Shown: piece by piece, positions 35,900 through 46,664 of the stretch | Numbering within the stretch: the stretch's first letter is position 1 | How the letters are laid out: each line of letters starts with the position of its first letter | Assembly: GCA_019828545.1 (NCBI GenBank) | Contig: JACVRA010000044.1 | Location: 186,001 to 250,000, forward strand | Length of the DNA stretch: 64,000 nt | Reading direction: 5' to 3' | DNA from: Paracamarosporium sp. OC-R06-R3 | Lineage: Eukaryota > Ascomycota > Dothideomycetes > Pleosporales > Didymosphaeriaceae | Position numbers and translations under genes: made by a program | Notes under the pieces: model-generated | What the model was told of the DNA's origin: nothing | Database searches by the model: none | What the model saw: the letters and a program-made list of their open reading frames with translations, nothing else

Positions 35900-36322
35900 A
35901 TGTCTTCAAAACTGGCTTACCGTGGTTCGAAGCGATCCCTAGCGGAGATCGAGGGAGAGAAAAAGTCGAAAGAGACGGATATTCGCGACAAAAAGCGAAA
36001 GCTCAAACCCAAAAGGTCGTTCGATGCAGAGTTTTGGGGGAGCTTAACTGAGATGGCGGAAATGGAGTTGGCGCAAGCGAAGTTGCACCTGGAAATGTTG
36101 GAGGGAAAATACATGAGTAGTGGCGAAGGGGGTGTAGTGGATTTCTTGGGAACAGAGGAAGCAATGAAGGCGAAACAAGGGATTAAGGGTTTCGAGGTTC
36201 ATCCTCGAATTTGCCGCAAGCAAGCCGAAAGAGTGAAGAGGGAGGGTTTTCATGGAGCTTTTGACAAGTTCACGTTTGGGCATGGACATAGCAGAAGCCG
36301 CTGCGCGTCGAAGAGATACTAG
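35900..36322 (+). CDS. Lysine-rich hypothetical protein, 140 aa
   Basis: One frame with many Lys/Glu residues: bipartite basic clusters near residues 20-40 (KKRKLKPKR) that could act as a nuclear signal, and a helical AEMELAQAKLHLEMLEGKY segment. It lies between the ATR-like kinase and the BTB gene on the same strand. No family is recognised. A second overlapping frame (36252-36554) continues in another phase, so an intron or a frame loss near 36250-36320 is possible. It may be a real lineage-specific gene or a chance frame. Confidence 0.35.
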   Translation: MSSKLAYRGSKRSLAEIEGEKKSKETDIRDKKRKLKPKRSFDAEFWGSLTEMAEMELAQAKLHLEMLEGKYMSSGEGGVVDFLGTEEAMKAKQGIKGFEVHPRICRKQAERVKREGFHGAFDKFTFGHGHSRSRCASKRY

Positions 36323-36794
36323 CGATCAGACGAATTTTCGAAAGGCTCTCAAAATTGCGTATAGTCTGGCCACTAGAAAAATAGATAGCCTAGTCTGGGA
36401 TGTAATATCTAGACAACGAATCCCGGAGTTCACGACGACGGCCTCGCACATTTTTGCCTACAAGCGTGGGCAGGACAAGCGTGGTAAACCCAATGTTCTG
36501 CCATCAGAAGGACAAACCTATGCTACTCCATTGAAGGCAAGTCGGTTTGACTGAAGTCAAGGTGTAGTATAATTGCTCGCGAATGGAAGCGCAAGCAACG
36601 TGAACCCTGCTTGTGTTACGAAAAACTAAGGATTGTCAGGTCAGGCACACGCTCCCTTGTATCATTGGCTGTAGAACTGCGACGCTGTAAGAGACGAGAT
36701 TTCGCTGACGACCCCGCCTCACTGTCCACCAGGCCGCAGCCTTCTGCCTACACCTTTGTGCAATCCGTTTTACAAAACCATAAACTAAGATACA

Positions 36795-37787
36795 ATGGTG
36801 GAATCCTTCAGCGAGTAAGCCACGCGATGAACCTTGAGAAGCTTAGAACTAAATCAGCGCAGCCTCATCTTATCAGACCTTTTCACCTTCCATGTCGGGA
36901 CTGGCGAGAAGAAAGATGCAATCCAAGTGCACTCGAGAGCTATTGCAGCAACGTGCGACTACATGAGGAATCTCGTAGAGGGAGATATGAAAGAAGCGCA
37001 GGACCGGTCTGCTGACCAAGACGTGGAAACTGCAGACTTTGTACGCTTTGTAGAGTACGCGTACCGCGGCAACTATACAGCTCCCTCGCCGGTCCTCGAG
37101 GAGTCAAGCGCACAAAATGAGACTATTGTGAGAGATGTCAATCAGTCGAAACTTGAAAACGAGGCACCAGCGCCAATTTCCCCAGACAGCGCTGCGGAAC
37201 CGGAACCGGAACCGGAACCTGTGGAAGAAGCTTCACGCGACGCCCCAGTTGCTGTTGAAGAGGATGCCGGATGGGGCAACTGGGGTGCTTCTTCGACAAA
37301 GAAGAAGAAAGCTAAGAGCAAGACCAGTGTATTCCGCACCAAGGTTTTCAATAAGCATCACTACATCCAAGACGGCAGTCTTGAGGCAGCTGTCCTTGGA
37401 AACTTCGTTCCGGAATCGAATAGTGTACCAGAACAAAACTTCACGCCCGTCTTCTTAGCATATGCACGCCTCTACAGCTTCGCGGAAATGCGTCTCATCC
37501 ACAAGCTCAAGGCGCTTACGCTGCAAAAGCTACACCTTACGTTGCAGAACTTTACGTTGTACCCGGAACGGATTCAAGATATCGTCGAACTTGCTCGATA
37601 TACGTATGAAAATACTCCTAACAGGACGGTGAATGGAACAGTCGATGAACTGAGAAAGTTGGTTGTGGATTACACTGTTTGCCAGCATCTAAAGCTTGGA
37701 AATAGTAAGGAGTTTAATGAACTGCTGGAGGAGGGTGGAGAGCTCGTGAGCGACTTTTGGGATGTGATAAGAAATCATATCATCTGA
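36795..37787 (+). CDS. BTB/POZ-domain protein, 314 aa
   Basis: Two exons: a 20-base first exon 36795-36814 and 36863-37787. They are separated by a 48-base GT-AG intron with an ACTAA-type branch region just before GCGCAG. Without the intron the frame stops after eight codons. The N-terminus reads MVESFSDLILSDLFTFHVG, the usual opening of a fungal BTB domain (about residues 1-90, with VHSRAIAATCDYMRNLVEGDMKEA and FVRFVEYAYRGNY). An acidic PEPEPEPEP linker and a GWGNWG + KKKKAKSK segment follow, then a helical BACK-like C-terminus. Such proteins are often Cul3 adaptors or dimerising regulators; the partner is unknown. A different acceptor 16 bases earlier is also in frame, but its intron would be only 32 bases. 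Confidence 0.8.
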
Positions 37788-37922
37788 AGCTCAGTGATCG
37801 TTTTGTATGTGGAAGCCAAGGCCGCGGTATATAGGCAGACTTATCAGTCCAACGTACATTAAGCGGAACATGACGTCACAATCGAATTTACTTTGAAACC
37901 CTAACGCGTCAATGACAGCTTC

Positions 37923-38498
37923 CTACAAGTTGCCCTTCGCAAGCTCGCTCGGCTCCTCCCATCCTTTCGTACGTCGATAGTTCTGCGTTAGCCCCTCCAG
38001 TTTCCACACCTTCCCTTGCCCATCATCAACCTTCCCGAACGTAAACGCAAACGTCCCATAGTGATGCAACACGCCGTTGAAGGTGACTCGGAACGGACTC
38101 CAGGCTGCCCCGAAGAGGCGATCGACCTTGACGTCCGTAGCATCAAGATCTGGCGTCTCGTGGACTTTGGGTCCGGGCTTACCTTTCCTCCTCTTCTCTC
38201 CGTCCTCGATCATCTTCACAAAGTTTTCAATCGAGGTACGCAACATGACTGTGAGATCCTCTTCCTCTTCGGAATCGTGTGAGGTGGCGGTCGTGGCACT
38301 GCGAGGCAGAGGGACGGAGCTCCAAGGCGAATCAGGCGTAGGATCCCTCGCCGGATCTTGCCGGATTATGGTCAGGTTTGCATTGGGAATGAAGAGTTTC
38401 CCAAGGCCTACGGCATCGCTATCGTTGATACGGTCGAAGAAAGATTGGATAAGCGCTTTAATGGCTTGAACGTCTGTGTTCTCCTTGATGGCTGTCAT
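37923..38498 (-). CDS. NTF2/SnoaL-like fold protein, 191 aa
   Basis: One exon. The pattern of an N-terminal helix (VQAIKALIQSFFDRINDSDAVGLGKLFIPNANLTII), a central acidic loop, and C-terminal beta strands ending in KLEGLTQNYRRTKGW suggests a cone-shaped NTF2-like fold. The fold is used by many small fungal proteins as enzyme or binding module. No catalytic residues can be assigned. The start at 38498 was chosen over 38594 because the upstream 32 residues have no structural pattern. It is convergent with the BTB gene. Confidence 0.65.
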   Translation of the reverse strand: MTAIKENTDVQAIKALIQSFFDRINDSDAVGLGKLFIPNANLTIIRQDPARDPTPDSPWSSVPLPRSATTATSHDSEEEEDLTVMLRTSIENFVKMIEDGEKRRKGKPGPKVHETPDLDATDVKVDRLFGAAWSPFRVTFNGVLHHYGTFAFTFGKVDDGQGKVWKLEGLTQNYRRTKGWEEPSELAKGNL

Positions 38499-38748
38499 GG
38501 CGGCTGTTCGTTGATGGTTCAAGTGGAGGTGCCGAGGGCCCACCTCGAGGCCAATCGAACATCTCACGTGTAACGCTGCAACCCGTGGACCCACCGATCG
38601 CCATCTCAGCTAGTCGAAGACACATTTTTCAATTTATTGGGCTGCTCCAAGAGAACTAACAAGACTAATCTAGGGCCGATAGACGCGTGACAGCACGCTA
38701 CATATAGCGTTCGACACCTTGGTCTGCAATGTGATTCTAGGGCTTAGT

Positions 38749-39702
38749 CTACCTGCCTGCACGTCGCGCTACAAACTTTACCTGCACATCCCAAGTCACA
38801 CCAGGCTCCTCTTGCGTCCGTATTTTCAATGTCTCCTGCCATGCAGGCGCTTCGACTTCAACCTTCCATTGTCCAAACCCTTCACTCGCTTCCTTGAACA
38901 GTTTCCTAAATGACACATCATTGTGGCGATAAAAACTCTCTTCCTTCCCCTTAGATTCAAACCTGTACTCCCCCGGCTCAGAAAAGCCCATAAACCGCCC
39001 TGCAAGCAACGGTTCGGGAGCACCATCCAGCAACCTAAGCATTACCCGCAATGCCTCACACTGCTTCTCCCATCCCCAAAGGTGCACGACGCTCGCCGTC
39101 CAAATAATATCAATCTTGCCTGCCAACGCCGTAAGTCGCGATTCTTTTGCGAATAGATCCGCTTGCAGAAACGTCGCGCCGAAGGTATTTTTGTCACGGA
39201 AGAGCGCGTAACCTACGTCGAAGAAGTCGGCGCAGATGTCTGCACCGTAGAGATTGGAAGGTGGTGCACCATCGACTGTAAGCTGGCGGAGTTCTTGGCC
39301 TACGCAACAGCCGAGATCGAGAAGGGATGCGCCTTGAGTGAGGCGGGAGATGATTTCGGAGTATGCAGGGGAGCGGGGGGTTTGGATGTCCAGGAAGCGG
39401 TAGTGGCCGAGGCAGGGGTAGGGGTACTGGGGGAGGGTGTTAGGTGCTGGTGATGTGGAGAGTTGACTGGACGTACTAGCTGTAGAGCTTGAGTTCGCTG
39501 TGTAAGTGATTAGCTCAGGTGTGAGAGGTTATGTGTGCAAAAGGAATGTACGTACGACTTCGTTGACGTGAGATAACATGTTTTCGGGACGAATGCCTGC
39601 GTATTTCTCCAAGAGATAGTGAGCGTGTCCAGGGACCTCGAGCAGTTCAGCGTCTTGGATCCAATCCACTGGGTACCCGAAGGGTTTCAGCTCGTTGGCC
39701 AT
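38749..39702 (-). CDS. SAM-dependent class I methyltransferase, 281 aa
   Basis: Three exons: 39556-39702, a 21-base micro-exon 39477-39497, and 38749-39426. GT-AG introns are 39498-39555 and 39427-39476, all phase 0, for 846 bases in all. The SAM-binding motif I is LLDLGCCVGQELRQL at about residues 91-105, followed by YGADIC (acidic motif II) and the later DIIWTASVVHLWGW block. The N-terminal YPYPCLGHYRFLDIQ block is typical of the fungal methyltransferases seen in several meroterpenoid clusters (AusD/TrtF-type). No synthase gene is next to it, so the substrate is unknown. The first exon starts MANELKPFGYPVDWIQ. Confidence 0.8.
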
Positions 39703-40156
39703 GGTTTTCTGGTGTTGTGTCTACGTATGGAATCGACTTAGCAAATGTGTGGTATCTGTCCTACTATCGACGACGGATCAATACTGCGCAGGGAGTTCTC
39801 TCGTACTATTATTAAACCTGCTATGCAATCTTCATAGTATAAGCTGACAAATTTTAAGACTGTGCGAGACAGACAGCATAGTATAGGTCCACCTATGAGA
39901 TCACTTCTCGGTTGTTCATCTGCACTACTCTTCGTTCTATTGAAACAGCAACAAATGTGACCAGGTTCACGCTTGATGAATCAAGACCGCTCAGGGTGTA
40001 CGAAGAACCTCGTTTTTATTGATTGTTCTGCCTGAGTGGCCTCAGCGCTGTGACTGAATGGTCAATAAAAAAGAGCTCCTTCGTAGATTCCTTTACGCTG
40101 CCTCGAACGGGAATTTATGCGCATCCATTACAGATCAAAAGAAACCCATAGTAACC
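39703..40156. other. Upstream region of the methyltransferase
   Basis: 454 bases, AT-rich, with no gene seen. It lies between the methyltransferase start and the 3' end of the secreted GH18-like gene. Confidence 0.45.
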
Positions 40157-41091
40157 CTATGGAAATACACTGCTCAATGAGTTACTGTAATCCTTGTATG
40201 ACAGATTCATCTTCTCGATATCGTAATCGTTCCAGTATCCTCCGCCCACAACACCACCTTTCTGGTTCCAATTACTGAACTTCGTCTTCGCAGCCGCAGC
40301 CGTCGTCCCGTAACTCGGTTTCGAATCGTTCGTTACCCTGTGGTGCATGCGTTAATAGCCATCGCTAATAATATATTCTCCTAGAGGACTCACCAAACCA
40401 ACGGAACTACCTTCAACCCTAAGTTGTTCGCCCAGCTACTCGGATCGTTCCCTGCGCCACCATCATAGCACTGTAGGTACGCGCGGTCGAGCAGAAGGTT
40501 GGGTTCCGCAAGGCCCTGGTTGGCCTGCGTGCGGAGCGATTTCCAGAAATTGATGTTTGTGTACGGCGCGATGGTGTACTTGTACCCAATCTTGCCGAGC
40601 ATCTTCGCGAAAGAAACGGTGCTCGCAACATCGTATAGACTCTCGTCATCGTTGTTGACGGCGTCGAGGCCCCATGCAGTCTTCAGCGCTGCGAAATTCT
40701 TGTAAAGAGGCGTATCTGCACCAGGTCCGGGTTTTGACATAAGATCTTTTACGTGTTGACTATTCATAGAGATCTCGACACGGTCCACAGATGAGCCAGC
40801 GGCTTTGAAGGATTTCACTTTGGCGGCTAGTGCATCGCCACCGATATATGCTCCGTTTGAGGCAACCTTGACATCTGAACTGCCAGGCGTGTTGGAGTAG
40901 TACATGATAGAGCCATCGTCGAGAATGCCAACTCCGAAGATGACGAGCGTGTTAAAAGAGGATGTTGTGAGGGCGGTGGTGTTCGATTTGAGAACGTCTT
41001 TGAAGAGGTAGATAGCACGGATGTTCGCACCAAGTACAGGGTGGAGAAGGAGCTCGAGTAGCAATATTCTAATTAGATTGTAGAAATTCAT
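40157..41091 (-). CDS. Secreted GH18-like protein, 292 aa
   Basis: Two exons, 40394-41091 and 40157-40337, with a GT-AG intron 40338-40393 (phase 2). A signal peptide (MNFYNLIRILLLELLLHPVLG, cleavage about residue 21-22) precedes ANIRAIYLFKDVLKSNTTALTTSSFNTLVIFGVGIL. The regular strand/helix alternation (VDRVEISMNSQHV, LYDVASTVSFAKMLGKIGYKYTIAPY, LDRAYLQCYDGGAG, GVVGGGYWNDYD) fits a TIM barrel of the GH18 superfamily. The usual DxxDxDxE chitinase motif is not seen, so it may be a non-chitinolytic or inactive member. Similar fungal proteins are sometimes labelled coagulation factor 5/8-type. The substrate is unknown. Confidence 0.7.
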
Positions 41092-41677
41092 TTTGGACTA
41101 CACGGAACAAGATGGGCTGCTCGAAGTTGGTCTTGCCAAATGCATGGCCAACTGATGAGTGAAGTGTGTCTAAGTATGAATGTCAATTATCCCGAGGCCC
41201 GTCTTGGGGCTCATCAGATTTCCCCGCTACAAATTCTGACCTGCTATGTTTGGCTGTTGTCGCCTGATTAATATAAACGCTAGATCTTCTGTATTGTTCT
41301 GAATTTGGAATCTTGGAAATATCGAATGCCGGCTAAAAGCCGGCCCTCCGCATTAGCATCACTGTAGCAACTCAACCTGAACAAGGATCGTTTTAGAATG
41401 TCTATCATATGTACAAAGTATCCTAGCTCCATTCGGCCCACGGTAAATTTCTATATTTGGCATTAACCTTTGGTAGACTGGGCGCCTTGATGTTCACTGT
41501 CGTTAACGGAGCGCAGACATGACTTGTGCCATGACCAGAAATGGATACTAGGAACAGTAGCAAGCAATCTCTGGCTTAATCCTTGCGTGTCCCTGTCTGT
41601 GCATTAGCCTTTTGTGATCTTTTCGAGTAGAATCTTCCCGGCCTAGTAGCACACATTGCAAGCGGATAGTCCTTCTC
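41092..41677. other. Intergenic with a short perfect inverted repeat
   Basis: 586 bases with no gene. GCCGGC-TAAAA-GCCGGC at 41328-41344 can form a 6-bp GC hairpin with a 5-base loop. Confidence 0.5.
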
Positions 41678-42824
41678 TTACTGCTTGAATCGCATACCTG
41701 CAAGATCCTCTTGAGCATCCTTGATAAGGAAACTGTGTACTGTTAGAATCTTCCATTTTCACTCCTTATCACGACTTACTTGTACCACCAAATTGTTGGA
41801 ACCACCGTACCTAGATGCCACAAACTATGTGCATCTAGCATGCCCATCCAAGGTGGGAAGTCCAGCAGCTCCAAACTCATGATCATAAGGATCCACGCGA
41901 CAATGAAACCCGGCCACATAGCCCACGTTCTCCCCACCTTCCTGTACTGTGTAAAACTGAAGCCACTCCAAAGAAGGTTCTGCACAACACCGACAGCAAC
42001 ATTGGCAGCCATGTTGTAGGTGTAGTCCCACTTCCAGAGCGTCAGGTATGTGACGTGCAATGTGTAGAGAATTATGCACGTCGTAGTCCACACCCGCAAT
42101 ACGCTCTGCCTCATGGGTTCCCTCCTTTCCAAGCGGAATATACGTATAGCAGCCATATACATGCCATAAAGCACTTGCGCGCCCGCCGCAAAGTAGTCTA
42201 ACTTCTCCGTAACATTGTAGTCCCTCGTATGAAAGATCATGCTGAATGTCCAGCTCGCTAGCCCAAAGTATCCGAATGCAATATAATATTTCCGTAGAGC
42301 GAATGAGGGCGGGATCTTCTCGCGGATCTGGGTCATGCCCCAGCTATGGGCAAGGTAGTTGAACAGCGAGAAGATGACGCTGAAGGGCTCCTGCATGCCT
42401 AGGAAGCGGTAGAAGGGCCACTTCCCGTGGAACTGATAGACAGGCTGCATGTACGGCGGGTCGCGGGCAACGCGCTTGTCGGTTACGATGTGTTGGCATG
42501 TGTAGTCGCATTCGGTGGGGCAATCCCAGAGGAGGACACGGCGGTGGAGAGCTGCGGTTCTAAGCATTTTGAAAGATTCGAGTTTTATCGAAGGGACTGC
42601 GTACGTATGGGCGTAGGATCATCGCCGCAATTTGCTTCCTGGCAGACCTACACGTAGTTGTTAGCATTACACCGGTGCTGTTCAGGACACATGGCAAAGC
42701 AATTGCATACCTTCAGGCACTCCTTGAAGTCCGGCAGCCTGTCGCCGAGAGAAGCATGAGTTGCTCCTACCAGCAAAAAGAGCACGACAGCGATCTGCCA
42801 TGCTGAGACTTTGCATGTCCTCAT
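41678..42824 (-). CDS. PER1: Per1/PGAP3 GPI-anchor lipid remodelling protein, 327 aa
   Basis: ER membrane protein of the CREST superfamily that removes the sn-2 acyl chain of GPI anchors. Four exons: 42711-42824, 42605-42647, 41780-42551 and 41678-41732. GT-AG introns of 63, 53 and 47 bases are consistent in phase (984 bases). A signal peptide covers residues 1-23. A Cys-rich lumenal N-terminus (FKECLKVCQEANC, then TPIPLHRRVLLWDCPTECDYTCQ) precedes about seven hydrophobic segments. Conserved features include the histidine in FHTRDYNVTEKLDYF and the C-terminal DAHSLWHLGTVVPTIWWY, continued across the last intron by FLIKDAQEDLAGMRFKQ. The short last exon is needed because the long frame otherwise ends just past WWYK. 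Confidence 0.94.
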
Positions 42825-43065
42825 TGTGCCTGTGTTTGGGTGTTGTGGCACACGCGCTCTTAGCGAACTAGCGCACCCGCCGAGACCCTTACCCTTCGCC
42901 TGTTTACTAGACCGGTTGGACAACTTACTGGTCACAGGCCCTTTGTTTCCTGGAGACATAGACGGAATCATTATGGGTGGAACGAGAAAAAGCCTCAATC
43001 AATAAGCTTCACAAAGCAAAAAGAAGATCACATCGCTTGATGTGAGATGGTACAAAAAGCAAAAA

Positions 43066-43137
43066 TGGACGGGTAGGGGATCGAACCCTAGACCTCCCGC
43101 ATGCAAAGCGGGCGCTCTACCACTGAGCTACACGCCC
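43066..43137 (-). tRNA. tRNA-Ala (anticodon UGC)
   Basis: 72-base cloverleaf on the minus strand without an intron: acceptor GGGCGTG/CCCGTCC, D-arm with GCTCAGTGGTAGAGC, anticodon arm CCCGC-TTTGCAT-GCGGG giving TGC, and T-arm TAGGG-TTCGATC-CCCTA. A and B boxes are intact and a T-run terminator follows at once. The acceptor stem has one mismatch and one G-U pair. Confidence 0.96.
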
Positions 43138-44772
43138 GTGAGGCATTATGCAACTGATTGATGCAATTTCATGTTTAAAAAAATACTATATAGTAATCTG
43201 TTTTTACCATCCTGTATAATAATCCCCTTGCTCTTAATCATGATAGCGGTCCCTGAAAAAATTTTCGTCTTCCAAGGAAAACATCTGGTTTTCGTGTTAT
43301 TAGTAATAGATAACCGCTGGCTAGGCTTAGTCATACCACCCTGGAGATATCCAGCTTCACATACACTGGCAATCACGTCATCTTACCAGCAATCACGCAC
43401 CTCGGTGTCAAAGACCAGGCAGGCTGCGAACAACAACTATCAGAAATTAGCTAAGCTTTGCTTAGCTTATGACACCTAGGTGTAGTTCCTAGCTTATTAA
43501 AATGGTTGGTTTAACGGCTTCGTATCAACAGACATAGTAGGCCTGCCTTGGATGCCTCTAGACCAAGAAACTCTTGTAAGTTCGTAGTTTGACAAGTTTT
43601 TAAGTTAATGTCTATTGAGAGGAAATGTTATCCCGTCCTAATAATATAATTACTAGATCGTTGCTATCGAGCTTCGCAAGGGCAAAGGGTGTTGGGGCGT
43701 ATGCCCGTCACTATGGGGTCCTCGAATCGCCTGGAGTCTACCATCCAGCCCGGCCCGTGCAGGCTCGATGTGGGTGGTGCTGCCGGCGCGACTAACGCCC
43801 GGCCAAGTATTGAAGTTGCTGAAAGCGAGTGACCTAACGAGAACGAATCCACGACGGTATGGTTCAAGTCCTCCAAGTCCGCAACTCCTGGCAGAAGGTC
43901 CTTGTCCCAGCTCGGTGTTTTTTGTCTCAATATTGGTGATTGGCTACCGTCTGCATCACAGCCGAGCTGCTTGTTGAGCTGTGGCTAGAGGCTTGCTACA
44001 TGTACTCGTTTATCAGTAAATTCCTTGTAAAGCAGACAAAAACGTAGTTCAACTCAGGTCTTAGGCAATTTTGGTGGGAAAGACCAACCGATCTGTGACC
44101 GCATAGCACTGATCTATCCCTTTCTTAGGCCCTTCTGCGCCTGCTTGTCAATTGTCATGCACACCCGTTTCGACACATAAACCACAACTTGATAGTCTTC
44201 TATTGCACCGCACCTTGCGTCTCCGATGCTCCTAGCACGCGAGACCGGACTGCTGACAGCGTTGATTACTCGCCATTATTGTTGATTGGTAGGATTTCAC
44301 TTTGTAGTAGAAAAGGTATGATAAAAAGGCATAGAATTGTCTACGTATCGCATTGTCTGGAGAGAGAAGTGTCTCGACAGGGCTAGGAGAATGTAGTCTT
44401 ACGCGCGAGTACATTGTCTGTTTTATTCTGGAAAGAATCAAGGTGGAGGGCGAGGATGCGGGTCGTGCTGATGTTACCGATTAGTATTTCCGTTCGAGGG
44501 CCGTGTAGGATTCGAGGCAGTTGTGTGGCGTGCGTAGGAAGAGTGGAAGGTTACCCGAAGGTAAAACTGTAAGTACTTACTATACCGAAGAATGTGTCGC
44601 TTACACGGTTGTTTCAAACTACCTAACGCCTGATCTCCTTGCGAGTAGGATTCATTGATTTAGGAGTACATTAAACGGACGAACTTGACTATCCCCATAG
44701 ACTAGGTAACCGGTTTTTCCGACTACGAATCCATTGATCCGTCTTGCAAAACAAGGTTGAGGGTCTGCATTA
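43138..44772. other. AT-rich gene-poor gap
   Basis: 1.6 kb with no supported gene, AT-rich except for a GC-rich island at about 43660-43930 that has open frames but no family features. It marks the change from the conserved block to the accessory block. Confidence 0.5.
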
Positions 44773-45363
44773 TCACTTCGGCTTCAGCCATGTAACACTC
44801 AGAAATACAGGTAAACAGATCATGCTTGCTTCCCGAAACACTCGCCCTCCACCTCCTATGCGACCGAGTCTACTTTTTTGGGCCCCCCCCCCCCCCATCA
44901 ATGAAGCATCGCCTGAGGTCCAGATAACATTCAACACCAACTTCTTAATCTTCCACACACCCGCTTCGTCCTTGATCAGGTCAACGGAATACTCCCCGCC
45001 CACAGTGTACTTGGTTCCGTTTGGGTCCCTGCCGGTGCCGGGAGCCGCATGCTGTGCTGTTGAAGTGGCAGTAAGAGAAGCAGTATCGGCTCCATCCTGG
45101 TAATTCACACGGACCATGCTGATATTGTGTGTGGTATCCATGGGGCCAACTCTATTGAGAATATTGGTGCGAATCAAGGAGAGGCCCTCCATGACTCTTT
45201 TTGTGTCATCATGAATTTCCATTGAAACGTCTTCTCCGGCCCAGGCCGAGTCAAAGAGTGCGTCGTCATGATGATCACTGGCAATGGCGGCTCGGTACAG
45301 GGCGTCGGCGATAGCCTCACGCTGGCTGAGAGAGGGAAGGGTTTGCGGGAACGACTGCGACAT
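44773..45363 (-). CDS. SnoaL-like small protein with uncertain C-terminus
   Basis: The N-terminal 140 residues ([39 protein letters not shown] onward to [22 protein letters not shown]) have the helix-then-strands pattern of SnoaL_4/NTF2-like proteins common in fungal metabolite loci (cyclases, dehydratase-like or hydrolase-like roles). The family normally ends near TSGDASLMG. Here the minus strand then enters a run of 14 G (44883-44896), and the frame continues for about 45 residues of unrelated sequence. One base more or less in the run would bring an early stop. The true length is therefore probably near 155 residues. It is divergent from the O-methyltransferase relic. Confidence 0.7.
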   Translation of the reverse strand: MSQSFPQTLPSLSQREAIADALYRAAIASDHHDDALFDSAWAGEDVSMEIHDDTKRVMEGLSLIRTNILNRVGPMDTTHNISMVRVNYQDGADTASLTATSTAQHAAPGTGRDPNGTKYTVGGEYSVDLIKDEAGVWKIKKLVLNVIWTSGDASLMGGGGAQKSRLGRIGGGGRVFREASMICLPVFLSVTWLKPK

Positions 45364-45755
45364 TTTCGCGGCTTGTGTTTGATAGAAGGATAGAGATGTA
45401 CCTGTTGATTGTATTCATGCTCAGTCTATCTATTTAAGTGCCGGATCATATAGGTTGAGTATGGGAATTTCATGTACGCGCGGCGTGTGCAAATCTTCCC
45501 ACGGAATTCTCGGGATTTATCCGTGCCATGTCCCACTTATACGGAGTATCGTATCTTTTATGCTGGAGCCACAGTCCCTGCACCCCGCAATATTATAGTA
45601 TGAGTAAGCTTGATCTAGTCCGTGTGCTGTGGTTCCGGGACTTGACGCACAGGTGCCTGGGTACAAGCGGCATCCAAGTCTGAGGATGGCTTCTACAGAT
45701 GTTCGAGCAGGACATGACCTTTTCAAGTTAAGAACTTGACGGCTGTGTCTGCAGT
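45364..45755. promoter_or_regulatory. Divergent promoter SnoaL/O-methyltransferase relic
   Basis: 392 bases between head-to-head starts. CCCACGGA at 45498-45505 is one base from the PDRE variant TCCACGGA seen in another promoter of this locus. No clear TATA box. Confidence 0.4.
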
Positions 45756-46245
45756 ATGTCTCTTCAGCGAATCGACACCCCGTCAAATGGCGTTTCTGAG
45801 AAATTATCCGTCGAACAATTGAGCTCGGCCATTAGTAAGAATGTCGGCATCGTGAGCGGATACCTCGCGACAAACCACCTCTCACGGCCGTCTTTCGAGG
45901 ACGATGGGCCCAGCGTGATCATCCCTGTAAACGCACCACCAAACGTTCAATTGGCAAGACAAAAGCTCCTTGCAGCATCGCTTGAGCTCTTTCAACTCAC
46001 GACAGGGCCCAGCGACTTCTTACCCAACCTGGCCACCGGCGTAAGTGTTTTCAATATCGTCAAGCCGCTGTTCGGTTCCCGCTCTGACTCCTCAGCTCCA
46101 ATACATCTCCTGACTGACCTGGCTCTGCCAATACAAGATTTTTCACCTTGTTCCCCTCGATGCCTCGATTAGCTATGATGCTCTCTCCACTGCTTCGAAA
46201 GTCTCTGCGCAATGTCTTGGTCAATGTGGTCCAGCCATTTGGTAG
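45756..46245 (+). pseudogene. O-methyltransferase N-terminal relic (pseudogene)
   Basis: Exon 45756-46040, a good GT-AG intron 46041-46095, then a frame that still reads like the N-terminal dimerisation region of fungal O-methyltransferases (QKLLAASLELFQLTTGPSDFLPNLATG, then LQYIS and WLCQYKIFHLVPLDASISY). It is broken by TGA at 46111-46113, where relatives have a Cys-like position. After about residue 140 all similarity stops, and a second stop falls at 46243-46245. The SAM-binding and catalytic domains are absent from the following 400 bases. This is a truncated and point-mutated copy, not a working enzyme. Confidence 0.75.
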
Positions 46246-46664
46246 CGCTTTGTCGGTCTTGGAAGTGATCCTTGATAAATGAGTTATCTACGTCTAGATA
46301 TATAAATTAGCAAAGAGATTTTCCAATGCAGCTTTACTGCTATGTTTTTTAACAATCTGACTAATTGTATCGTCTAATTTGGACAGTGATATCAAATTGT
46401 CAAGCTAGGAACGTGCGTTTCAGGAGTTACCAGCTGAAGGAGATATGCCTTAAAGAGCATCTTGGAAATGGGAGTACGTGTGTGAGATGAAAGAGGCAGG
46501 GCAGTAAAGACTCATCTACGATTTATCTACACAAGTAGCTACATTCAAGAGACTTTGATCCAGGTACCTTTCCATGCAGGTCGAGCTGCTCCGCTACATT
46601 GAGCATCATTTCGTCAATAGTACAGGCGTCGCGATGAGTCAAATTGAACGCACAAATGCTTCAT
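46246..46664. other. Intergenic after the O-methyltransferase relic
   Basis: About 420 AT-rich bases where the missing catalytic half of the methyltransferase would be expected. I see no remaining similarity. Confidence 0.45.

Noticed and set aside
36831..36846. 32-base intron alternative in the BTB gene
   Set aside because: In frame but too short for fungal splicing; the 48-base intron with a branch-like ACTAA is better.
37871..37878. Second TGACGTCA palindrome
   Set aside because: It lies between two convergent 3' ends, so a promoter role is unlikely.
43664..43930. GC-rich island with frames on both strands, suspected NUMT, rRNA or transposon piece
   Set aside because: No recognisable rRNA, tRNA or protein motif when read in all frames.
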